Source: GWF2-38-69 sp037127655
GTDB taxonomy: Bacteria > Verrucomicrobiota > Lentisphaeria > Victivallales > GWF2-38-69
DNA: 58,050 nucleotides
Direction: 5' to 3'
Assembly (NCBI GenBank): GCA_037127655.1
Contig: JBAXXY010000002.1
Coordinates: 1 to 58,050, forward strand
Position 1 is the stretch's first letter. Each line of letters opens with the position of its first letter. Made by a program: the position numbers and the translations under genes. Below, one piece after another: positions 34,190 to 41,372 of this stretch. The notes beneath the pieces were generated by a model. It was not told the DNA's origin. It saw nothing but the letters and a program-made list of their open reading frames with translations, and did no database searches.

Positions 34190-35338
34190 ATGGAAGGGAA
34201 TATAAAATTTGTGCAAGGCAATGAAGCCTGCGTAGAGGGAGCTTTGTACGCGGGTTGTAATTTTTTTGCTGGTTATCCTATTACTCCATCTACCGAAGTC
34301 GCCGAGGGTTTAGCTTCAAGATTGCCCAAAAACGGCGGCAAATTCATACAGATGGAAGATGAAATTGCTTCAATGTGCGCAATCATCGGCGCTTCTCTGA
34401 CCGGAGCAAAAACCATGACTGCTACGAGCGGTCCGGGTTTCTCGCTCAAGCAGGAAGCTCTGGGTTACGCCATAATGGCAGAAATCCCATGCGTGATTGT
34501 CAATGTGCAAAGAGGCGGACCTTCGACAGGCAATCCGACTCATGTAGCTCAGGGCGATGTCATGCAGGCAAAATGGGGAACACACGGCGACCACTCAATC
34601 GTAGCTATGACTGCATCCAATATTCAGGATGTATTTGAGATAACTATTGAAGCCTTCAATATCGCCGAGACTTTCAGAACTCCAGTCATTCTGCTCTTCG
34701 ACGAAATTGTCGGACACATGAGAGAAAAACTCGTTATTCCTGAAAAAGGAAAAATACCTGTGATTGAAAGACTAAGGACTTCGGTTCCTCCAGGCACTGA
34801 TTACCATCCTTACTTTCCGAGAAAAGACGGCAGATTACCGATGTCTGATTTCGGAGGAGAACACCGCTACAATGTCACAGGTTTATTCCACGATATGTGG
34901 GGGTTCCCGACAGACAAACCAGAACTCGTCCACAGCCTTATGCGCCACCTGATTGATAAAATAGATACTCATCCCAAACATATCTGCAAAACAAAGAAGC
35001 ACTTCCTCGATGACGCCGAAACAGTTCTGGTCTCTTACGGAGCTTCAGCAAGAACAGCGCTTGAAGTAGTTAATTACTCCAGAGCAAGAGACAGAAAAGT
35101 AGGTCTTCTTGAACTCCAGACAATATGGCCGTTCCCGAAGGATGTTGTCGCTGAATACTGTGATAAGGCAAAAAGAGTAGTAGTCGTAGAAATGAATATG
35201 GGACAAGTGATGGAACAGGTCAAAGCCTCCGTTCAGTGTCCTGCCAATGTGTTCCTCTGCAACAGATACGACGGTACGCTCATCAATACTGATGATGTAA
35301 AAAATGTATTAAGAGTAATTGAAGGAAGGGGGTTCTAA
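34190..35338 (+). CDS. korA: 2-oxoglutarate:ferredoxin oxidoreductase, alpha subunit
   Basis: A 382-aa subunit with the pyrimidine-binding domain first (GCNFFAGYPITPSTEVAE, the conserved Glu region QMEDEIASM, TSGPGFSLKQEALG) and a C-terminal transketolase-like domain. It pairs with KorB to bind thiamine diphosphate and CoA. The complex interconverts succinyl-CoA and 2-oxoglutarate with ferredoxin, so it can feed succinyl-CoA to the mutase or draw it off. A related branched-chain (Vor) activity cannot be excluded from motifs, but the mutase context favours 2-oxoglutarate. Confidence 0.9.
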   Translation: MEGNIKFVQGNEACVEGALYAGCNFFAGYPITPSTEVAEGLASRLPKNGGKFIQMEDEIASMCAIIGASLTGAKTMTATSGPGFSLKQEALGYAIMAEIPCVIVNVQRGGPSTGNPTHVAQGDVMQAKWGTHGDHSIVAMTASNIQDVFEITIEAFNIAETFRTPVILLFDEIVGHMREKLVIPEKGKIPVIERLRTSVPPGTDYHPYFPRKDGRLPMSDFGGEHRYNVTGLFHDMWGFPTDKPELVHSLMRHLIDKIDTHPKHICKTKKHFLDDAETVLVSYGASARTALEVVNYSRARDRKVGLLELQTIWPFPKDVVAEYCDKAKRVVVVEMNMGQVMEQVKASVQCPANVFLCNRYDGTLINTDDVKNVLRVIEGRGF

Positions 35339-35340
35339 TC

Positions 35341-36150
35341 ATGCCAGTACAAGATTATATAAGAAAACGCTTTTTCCCTCATATTTGGTGTGGGGGATGC
35401 GGACATGGAATAGTTCTTCAGGGAATGCTCGCGGCTATTGAAGAGCTTGGAATTAACAAAAAAGATGTAGCGATGGTTTCAGGAATCGGATGTTCATCAA
35501 GAATTGTAGGATACACTGATTTTCATACATTACATACTCTTCACGGCAGAGCTTTGTCTTTTGCCACTGGAGTAAAATTCAGTAAGCCGTCTCTAAATGT
35601 AATAGTTCCCATGGGTGATGGCGACGCGATGGCTATCGGCGGAAACCATTTCATTCACGCATGCAGAAGAAATATTGATATGACAGCCGTCATTATGAAT
35701 AACAGGATTTACGGAATGACTGGCGGTCAGTTCTCACCTCTTTCCGGTCAGGGAATTTACGCTACTACAGCTCCTTACAGCAATATAGATTACGAGTTTG
35801 ATACAGTAGAACTCGCAAGAGGCGCCGGAGCTACTTTCGTAGCCAGGACTACAGTGTTCCACGCGACTGAGATTACCAGCATCATGAAAAAAGCCATTCA
35901 GCATAAAGGTTTTTCTGTAGTGGAAGTTCTTACACAATGCCCGACATACTTCGGAAGAAAGAACAAAATCAAGGGAACTACCGATATGATGGAATGGTTT
36001 AAGACAAATACCACAGCTATTGGATCTGATGCCAAAAAAGCCAATCCGTCTCTCATAGAAAGAGGAATATTTGTGCAGACAGAAAAGAACGAATACTGCA
36101 AAGCATACGATAAAATCATCGAAATCGCATCGAAAGAGAAGGAGGCTTAA
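35341..36150 (+). CDS. korB: 2-oxoglutarate:ferredoxin oxidoreductase, beta subunit
   Basis: A 269-aa subunit binding thiamine diphosphate. The TPP/Mg motif is GDGDAMAIGGNHFIHACRRN, CGGCGHG near the N-terminus and GIGCSSR hold conserved cysteines, and MNNRIYGMTGGQ closes the cofactor site. It begins 2 bp after korA. Length and motif order match KorB. Confidence 0.93.
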   Translation: MPVQDYIRKRFFPHIWCGGCGHGIVLQGMLAAIEELGINKKDVAMVSGIGCSSRIVGYTDFHTLHTLHGRALSFATGVKFSKPSLNVIVPMGDGDAMAIGGNHFIHACRRNIDMTAVIMNNRIYGMTGGQFSPLSGQGIYATTAPYSNIDYEFDTVELARGAGATFVARTTVFHATEITSIMKKAIQHKGFSVVEVLTQCPTYFGRKNKIKGTTDMMEWFKTNTTAIGSDAKKANPSLIERGIFVQTEKNEYCKAYDKIIEIASKEKEA

Positions 36151-36158
36151 GAAATATT

Positions 36159-36689
36159 ATGGATATATATAAACTAGTTTTCTCAGGATCAGGCGGTCAG
36201 GGAGTAATAACTGCGGCTGTGATACTTGCCGAAGCGGCAGTTATTTATGACAATAAGCATGCGGTTCAAGCTCAATCTTACGGACCTGAAGCCAGAGGCG
36301 GTTCTACAAGAAGCGATGTAATAATCTCTGATGAACAAATTAACTATCCCAAAGTAACGCATCCTAATCTATTGGTCTGCCTTACCCAAGAGTCTTACAA
36401 TAAGTTTTCCAGCATTGTTCTACCCGGCGGAATTATCATTACTGACTCAAGATATGTCGTTATTAACAAAAATTGCGATGCAATCCAGAAGGAACTGCCT
36501 ATCTACGACATAGTAATGGAAAAACTTGGAAATCCTATTGTATTCAATGTATGCATGCTCGGAGCAGTTCTAAAATGCCTTCCTGTAGTTAAAGAAGAGT
36601 CTGTTATAAGAGCAGTAACAAGCAGGATAAATCCTAAATTTATAGACCTTAATACTAAAGCTTTTTACCTCGGTCTGAGCCTGACATAA
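36159..36689 (+). CDS. korC: 2-oxoglutarate:ferredoxin oxidoreductase, gamma subunit
   Basis: A 176-aa gamma subunit with GSGGQGVITAA near the N-terminus and QSYGPEARGGSTRSDV, both typical of the CoA-binding gamma domain of 2-oxoacid oxidoreductases. It completes the four-subunit enzyme. No hairpin terminator follows, so some transcription may run on towards the cobalamin riboswitch. Confidence 0.93.
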   Translation: MDIYKLVFSGSGGQGVITAAVILAEAAVIYDNKHAVQAQSYGPEARGGSTRSDVIISDEQINYPKVTHPNLLVCLTQESYNKFSSIVLPGGIIITDSRYVVINKNCDAIQKELPIYDIVMEKLGNPIVFNVCMLGAVLKCLPVVKEESVIRAVTSRINPKFIDLNTKAFYLGLSLT

Positions 36690-36734
36690 GTAGAAGTAAG
36701 ACAAACAAATGGAGTATATGCAACATTAAGCGAT

Positions 36735-36900
36735 GCATTATAGGTTATATAAATTAATTTTTAAGATTTATATTGTGCATTATTTTTAATATCATTTAAT
36801 TGTTCATAATGGAATTCCGTGAGATTCGGAAGCGGACGAGCCACTGTGAGCGGTTGAGATTTACCGCAAGCCAGACCTCCAAATCCTCTATTTCTCCTCG
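36735..36900 (+). ncRNA. Cobalamin riboswitch upstream of methylmalonyl-CoA mutase
   Basis: The 5' leader holds the core of a cobalamin riboswitch in the right order. A hairpin TTCCG/CGGAA (36815-36819 and 36827-36831) is followed by the invariant GCCACTG (36840-36846), TGAGCGG, a hairpin GCGGT/ACCGC (36850-36854 and 36863-36867), and the B12-box GCAAGCCAGACCTCC (36866-36880). A loose upstream AGGT near 36742 could pair with ACCT of the box. The element lies about 50 bases before the mutase start, fitting control of a B12-dependent gene by B12. The outer boundaries are approximate. I cannot tell whether it acts on termination or translation. Confidence 0.85.
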
Positions 36901-36933
36901 GGACTGGGAAATATGATAAAAAAAGGTTTAAAT

Positions 36934-39057
36934 ATGACAGCCACAATCAATGACTGGGCAAAAGAAGCCGAAAAACAAATGAAGGGAAAACCTGTATCCT
37001 CTCTTGAGTGGAACAGCCCTGAACACATCAAGATTAAACCGTTATATACGGCAACGGATCTTGAATCATTAGAATCTCTGAACTCATTACCAGGTCTGGC
37101 CCCTTTCACCAGAGGCCCATACCCTACAATGTATGCCGCAAGACCCTGGACTATCCGTCAATATGCCGGTTTCTCCACAGCTAAAGAATCTAATGCCTTC
37201 TACAGAAAGAATCTCGCCGCAGGACAAATGGGTTTGTCCGTAGCATTTGACCTTGCCACACACAGAGGTTATGACTCTGATAATCCGAGAGTAGCTGGAG
37301 ATGTAGGTAAAGCAGGCGTGGCTATTGACAGTGTCGAAGATATGAAAATACTCTTCGATCAGATACCTCTCGACAAGATGTCTGTCTCAATGACAATGAA
37401 CGGAGCTGTTCTTCCTATCTTGGCAAATTATATAGTTGCCGCTGAAGAACAGGGCGCTAAGCAAGACACACTTACAGGCACAATTCAGAATGATATTCTC
37501 AAAGAATACCTGACTCGTAATACTTATATTTATCCGCCGACACCTTCAATGAGAATCATATCTGATATTATCGGATATTGCTCAAAAAATATGCCTAAGT
37601 TCAATACCATCAGCATAAGCGGTTACCATATGATGGAAGCTGGAGCTAATTCTGTGATGCAGACTGCATTCACAATTGCAGACGGCGTAGAATACATTAA
37701 ATCTGCCCAGAGAGGCGGTCAAAGCATAGACGATTTCGGACAAAGACTCTCCTTTTTCTTCGGAATAGGTATGAATTTCTTCATGAATATCGCCATGCTG
37801 AGAGCCGCAAGATTCCTCTGGTACGAAGAAACCATGAAATTCAATCCTAAGAGTCCAAAGTCCTGCATGCTCAGAACTCACTGCCAGACATCTGGATGGA
37901 GTTTGACTGAACAAGATCCTTACAATAACATTATAAGAACCACGATAGAGTGTATGGCCGCTGTCCTTGGCGGAACACAGTCTCTGCACACTAATGCCTA
38001 CGATGAAGCAATCGGATTGCCAACTGAATTTTCTGCCAGAATAGCTAGAAACACTCAGATAGTTGTTCAGGAAGAATCGCAGATATGCCATGTAATTGAC
38101 CCGATGGGTGGAAGTTACTATGTCGAAAGTCTCACTAATTCCATTATTCAGGAATCAAGAAAAATCCTTAGAGAAATCGAATCTCTGGGCGGTATGGCAA
38201 AAGCTATTGAGTCAGGCCTTCCAAAGAGAATGATAGAAGAAGCCGCTGCAAGAACTCAGGCTAGAATTGAAATAGGCGAAGAAGTAATAGTCGGCGTCAA
38301 TAAGTACAAACTCAAAACCGAAGCTGATATTCCAGTACTTGCAATATCCGACGATGTAAGGATTGAGCAGACAGCATCTATCAAAGCTTTGAAGGCAAAG
38401 AGAGACAACGCGCTGGTGAAGAAGGCTCTCGAAAATATAACTAAAGCGGCTGAAACAGGCGACAACCTCCTCGAAGTTACAATCCATGCTGTCAGAGCCA
38501 GAGCTACAGTAGGCGAAATAAGCGATGCTATGGAAAAAGTTTTTGGCAGATATAAAGCTAAAACTGAACTCATTTCAGGCATATATTCATCTGAATACGC
38601 TAAAGGTCATAACGAAGGATTCGTTGAACTTAGAAAAGAAACAGACGATTTCGCCAAGAAGCATGGCCGCAGACCTAGAATATTGATCGCCAAAATTGGA
38701 CAGGACGGACATGACAGAGGAAGCAAAGTAGTAGCTACAGCATTTGCAGACCTTGGTTTCGATGTTGACCTAAGCCCGATGTTCGTAACACCTGAAGAAG
38801 CCGCAAAAATGGCAGTCGAAAACGATGTACATGCCATCGGAGCATCATCTCTAGCCGCAGGTCACAAATACATAGTTCCGGCTCTCGAAGCAGAACTCAA
38901 GAAACTCGGCAGCCTTGATATTAAGGTGTTTATAGGCGGAGTTATCCCTCATCAGGATTACGAAGAACTCTTCAAAGACGGCGCCGCAGGCGTCTTTGGC
39001 CCAGGCACAAACATCATAGATTCAGCGAGAACCATTCTCAAGGCTATTGATAATTAA
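36934..39057 (+). CDS. scpA: Methylmalonyl-CoA mutase (single-chain, B12-dependent)
   Basis: A 707-aa enzyme interconverting succinyl-CoA and (R)-methylmalonyl-CoA. The substrate barrel has TMYAARPWTIRQYAGF, LSVAFDLATHRGYDSD and MTMNGAVLPI. The C-terminal B12 domain has the cobalt-binding His in GQDGHDRG (codon 38710-38712), then a conserved GVFGPG. It is a homodimer-type chain, like E. coli ScpA. The frame opens seven codons earlier, but AAAGG upstream favours the ATG at 36934. A cobalamin riboswitch precedes it. Its B12-domain 3' end is duplicated 1.4 kb downstream, and the activating GTPase MeaB is encoded at 45368. Confidence 0.96.
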   Translation: MTATINDWAKEAEKQMKGKPVSSLEWNSPEHIKIKPLYTATDLESLESLNSLPGLAPFTRGPYPTMYAARPWTIRQYAGFSTAKESNAFYRKNLAAGQMGLSVAFDLATHRGYDSDNPRVAGDVGKAGVAIDSVEDMKILFDQIPLDKMSVSMTMNGAVLPILANYIVAAEEQGAKQDTLTGTIQNDILKEYLTRNTYIYPPTPSMRIISDIIGYCSKNMPKFNTISISGYHMMEAGANSVMQTAFTIADGVEYIKSAQRGGQSIDDFGQRLSFFFGIGMNFFMNIAMLRAARFLWYEETMKFNPKSPKSCMLRTHCQTSGWSLTEQDPYNNIIRTTIECMAAVLGGTQSLHTNAYDEAIGLPTEFSARIARNTQIVVQEESQICHVIDPMGGSYYVESLTNSIIQESRKILREIESLGGMAKAIESGLPKRMIEEAAARTQARIEIGEEVIVGVNKYKLKTEADIPVLAISDDVRIEQTASIKALKAKRDNALVKKALENITKAAETGDNLLEVTIHAVRARATVGEISDAMEKVFGRYKAKTELISGIYSSEYAKGHNEGFVELRKETDDFAKKHGRRPRILIAKIGQDGHDRGSKVVATAFADLGFDVDLSPMFVTPEEAAKMAVENDVHAIGASSLAAGHKYIVPALEAELKKLGSLDIKVFIGGVIPHQDYEELFKDGAAGVFGPGTNIIDSARTILKAIDN

Positions 39058-39950
39058 GTTACATCATTTCGGATTTAATGGATCTCCGATATTTCGGCAG
39101 GTCTATTAGTCCAATTTTTTGACATACTTGAAACACCTCTTTAATTTTAAGGAAATAATATATGAGTTTTATTGTTGGTGAAATTAATGGCAAGATAGCA
39201 TCTCTGAGCCTTAATAACGAAAAAAAACTTAACGCTTTGAGTTCGGAAGTGGTTAATGACGCTGTCGCTTTTATCAAGGAATGCAAAGAAAAGAAAGTAC
39301 TTGTGCTCCTTCTTAAAGCCCAGGCAAACAAACACAATGTCTGGTCAGCAGGACACGATGTTTCCGAACTGCCTATAGGCCGTAGAGATCCCCTCGGATA
39401 CGATGACTCCCTTGAAGTTCTTCTTCGCTCAGTTAAGGAATTTCCCGGTCCTGTCATCGGTGTAGTAAGAGGCAGTGTATGGGGTGCGGCATGCGATCTG
39501 ATAATGACATGCGACTTGGTTTATGCAGATAAAACTTCGACATTTGCTATTACTCCTGCAAAACTAGGCGTGCCTTACAATCCTTCAGGAATACAACATT
39601 TCGTCAACCGTATCGGACTTAATATGGCCAAAGAAATGTTCTTTACCGCTCAGCCTGTTGATTGCGCTATTGCTGAAAAATGGGGAATCGTTAACAGGAT
39701 TTTTGAAGTAGAAGAACTCGATGCCAAAGTCATGGAAGTTGCTCAGAAAATCTGTGCTAATGCTCCGCTGGCTGTACAAGTTTCAAAACAGCAAATTAAT
39801 ATGCTTTCAGACTCAATGTCAGCAATGAATCCGGTAACTTTCGAATTGCTTCAGGGACTCCGCCGTAAAGTTTACGACAGCCATGATTACGCAGAAGGCA
39901 TTGCATCCTTCAAGGAAAAGAGAAAACCTGTCTATACTGGAGAGTAAATA
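38530..39950 (+). repeat. Unit A of an imperfect tandem duplication (B12 domain + decarboxylase)
   Basis: The mutase 3' end from the codons for MEKVFGRY, plus the following decarboxylase gene, recurs in the same order and strand at 39998-41268. DNA identity is high in patches, for example AGACCTAGAATATTGAT in both and GGTTTCGATGTTGA in both, and lower elsewhere. This points to a segmental duplication followed by uneven divergence. Boundaries are approximate. Confidence 0.75.
39162..39947 (+). CDS. scpB: Methylmalonyl-CoA decarboxylase, YgfG/ScpB type (copy 1)
   Basis: A 261-aa crotonase-fold enzyme closely resembling E. coli YgfG (ScpB), which decarboxylates methylmalonyl-CoA to propionyl-CoA without biotin. 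The active-site His is in SAGHDVSELP, the oxyanion loop in GSVWGAACDL, and the conserved Tyr in LGVPYN; the C-terminus RRKVYDSHDYAEGI-FKEKRKPVYTGE is typical. It lies 104 bp after the mutase gene, in the same order as in E. coli scpA-scpB apart from argK/meaB. Confidence 0.93.
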   Translation: MSFIVGEINGKIASLSLNNEKKLNALSSEVVNDAVAFIKECKEKKVLVLLLKAQANKHNVWSAGHDVSELPIGRRDPLGYDDSLEVLLRSVKEFPGPVIGVVRGSVWGAACDLIMTCDLVYADKTSTFAITPAKLGVPYNPSGIQHFVNRIGLNMAKEMFFTAQPVDCAIAEKWGIVNRIFEVEELDAKVMEVAQKICANAPLAVQVSKQQINMLSDSMSAMNPVTFELLQGLRRKVYDSHDYAEGIASFKEKRKPVYTGE

Positions 39951-39997
39951 TTGCCATAATTAGCTCAATATCTAAAATCCCTGTGAGAGACAAAACT

Positions 39998-40480
39998 ATG
40001 GAAAAGGTTTTAGGCAGATTCAGGACAAAGACCGAACTCATCACAGGTATTTATTCTTCTGAACATAAAACATCTAAACACGATGAGTTTGACTCGATAA
40101 GAAGAAGGACAAATGACTTTGCCGCAAAGCATGGCAGAAGACCTAGAATATTGATTGCTAAAATTGGGCAGAATGGGCAAGATAAACGCAGCAAGATTAT
40201 TGCTACAGCATTTGCAGACTTTGGTTTCGATGTTGATTTGAGCCCGATGTTCGTAACTCCTGAAGCAGCAGCCATTATGGCTGTGGATAATGATGTGCAC
40301 GCAATCGGCATTTTATCTTTGGATGCAACGCGCAAAGACATTGTTCCGGCAGTCACAGTTGAACTAAAAAAACTTGGCTGTCCTGAAATTAAAGTTTTCA
40401 TTGAAGAAATTGTGCCAAATTCGGATTTATTAAAATGCGCTAATGAAGTTTTGAACGAACTAAATATAAATAAAGCATAG
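39998..40480 (+). CDS. Orphan truncated copy of the mutase B12-binding domain, lacking the cobalt-ligand His
   Basis: About 160 aa matching only the last fifth of the mutase encoded 1 kb upstream (MEKVLGRFRTKTELITGIYS onward). The B12 motif is changed from GQDGHDRG to GQNGQDKR: the cobalt-coordinating His is Gln (codon 40178-40180) and the Asp before it is Asn. The final GVFGPG segment is missing too. It therefore probably cannot bind B12 base-off. The frame is intact and SD-like GAGAG precedes the ATG at 39998, with an alternative GTG at 39983. It ends 8 bp before the second decarboxylase gene. It may be decaying, or retained as a structural or regulatory partner. Confidence 0.7.
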   Translation: MEKVLGRFRTKTELITGIYSSEHKTSKHDEFDSIRRRTNDFAAKHGRRPRILIAKIGQNGQDKRSKIIATAFADFGFDVDLSPMFVTPEAAAIMAVDNDVHAIGILSLDATRKDIVPAVTVELKKLGCPEIKVFIEEIVPNSDLLKCANEVLNELNINKA

Positions 40481-40488
40481 GGGGATTT

Positions 40489-41268
40489 ATGTCACTAATA
40501 ATTAAAGAAATTCATGATAACATCGGCGTTATCACTCTAAATGACCCGAAGAGGCTCAATTCTTTGAGCGCTGAAATAATTGAAGAGATTATAACAGCTT
40601 TCAAGGAGTTTAAAGTCCAGAAACTCAGAGCCGTTGTTTTAAAAGCAATGAAAGGCGTAAATGTTTTCTCTGCAGGACACAATGTCAGAGAACTGCCAAT
40701 GGGGATTATAGACCCACTCACTTATGGCGACCCACTCAGACAAGTCATCAGGACTATACAAAAACACCCCTGCCCTGTTATAGCAATGATAGAAGGGAGT
40801 GTCTGGGGTGGAGCATGCGAAATGGTCATGAGCTGCGATATACTCATCGCTTCAGACAAATCCACATTCGCAATCACTCCGGCAAAACTTGGCGTTCCTT
40901 ACGACATTGTAGGCGTCCTGAATTTCATGAAAAGCGTTAATCTACCTCTGATAAAAGAGATTCTTTTTACAGCTCAACCTATCTCTGCCGCCAGAGCCGT
41001 ATCTATCGGCATGATTAACCATGCTGTACCGATCGAGGAGCTGGAGAAAACTACAGCCGATATGCTCAGTATCATCATTAAAAACGCTCCATTGGCTATA
41101 TCCGTGATGAAAGAAGAATTAAGAGTTCTTTCCAATGCTATACAACTAAATCCAAATGCATTCGAAAAGATTCAGTCAGGCCGCAGACATGTTTACAACA
41201 GTTCTGATTATAAAGAAGGATTGCAGGCATTCTTCGATAAAAGAAAACCTGTCTTTAAAGGCGAATAG
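40489..41268 (+). CDS. scpB: Methylmalonyl-CoA decarboxylase, YgfG/ScpB type (copy 2)
   Basis: A 259-aa paralogue of the gene at 39162. Active-site elements are kept: FSAGHNVRELP (His retained, next residue Asn instead of Asp), EGSVWGGACEM, and LGVPYDIVGV with the Tyr. Stretches such as DPLRQVIRTIQKHPCP and KEELRVLS are closer to E. coli YgfG than the corresponding parts of copy 1, so copy 2 may be the more ancestral one. A GGGG stretch lies ahead of the ATG. It ends before a hairpin repeat and the CoA-transferase gene. Confidence 0.92.
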   Translation: MSLIIKEIHDNIGVITLNDPKRLNSLSAEIIEEIITAFKEFKVQKLRAVVLKAMKGVNVFSAGHNVRELPMGIIDPLTYGDPLRQVIRTIQKHPCPVIAMIEGSVWGGACEMVMSCDILIASDKSTFAITPAKLGVPYDIVGVLNFMKSVNLPLIKEILFTAQPISAARAVSIGMINHAVPIEELEKTTADMLSIIIKNAPLAISVMKEELRVLSNAIQLNPNAFEKIQSGRRHVYNSSDYKEGLQAFFDKRKPVFKGE

Positions 41269-41287
41269 GTTAAAAAATTTTGAACAA

Positions 41288-41352
41288 TATGGAGGGCATT
41301 GCTTCGTCAAGGCCGAAAGAATAGTGGACGATACGGAGCTCGTCCCTCCACA
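41288..41352. repeat. Nested inverted-repeat element between decarboxylase 2 and the CoA transferase
   Basis: TGGAGGG (41290-41296) pairs with CCCTCCA (41344-41350), and inside it GGACGA (41326-41331) pairs with TCGTCC (41340-41345, sharing bases with the outer arm). A lone copy of the outer arm, TCCCTCCA, lies in the intergenic region near 48010. It looks like a second family of short palindromic intergenic repeats, different from the CACGGGCG type. Confidence 0.5.
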
Positions 41353-41372
41353 AATATCAGGGAGAAAACAAT

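Larger units (their letters stand above)
39998..41268 (+). repeat. Unit B of the imperfect tandem duplication
   Basis: Contains the truncated B12-domain copy and the second decarboxylase, collinear with unit A at 38530-39950. The spacer between the two genes is 8 bp here and 104 bp in unit A, so deletion or insertion has occurred since duplication. Confidence 0.75.

Noticed and set aside
37582..38091. 169-codon minus-strand frame within the mutase gene
   Set aside because: It lies opposite the conserved substrate-barrel codons of the mutase and its translation looks like out-of-frame sequence.
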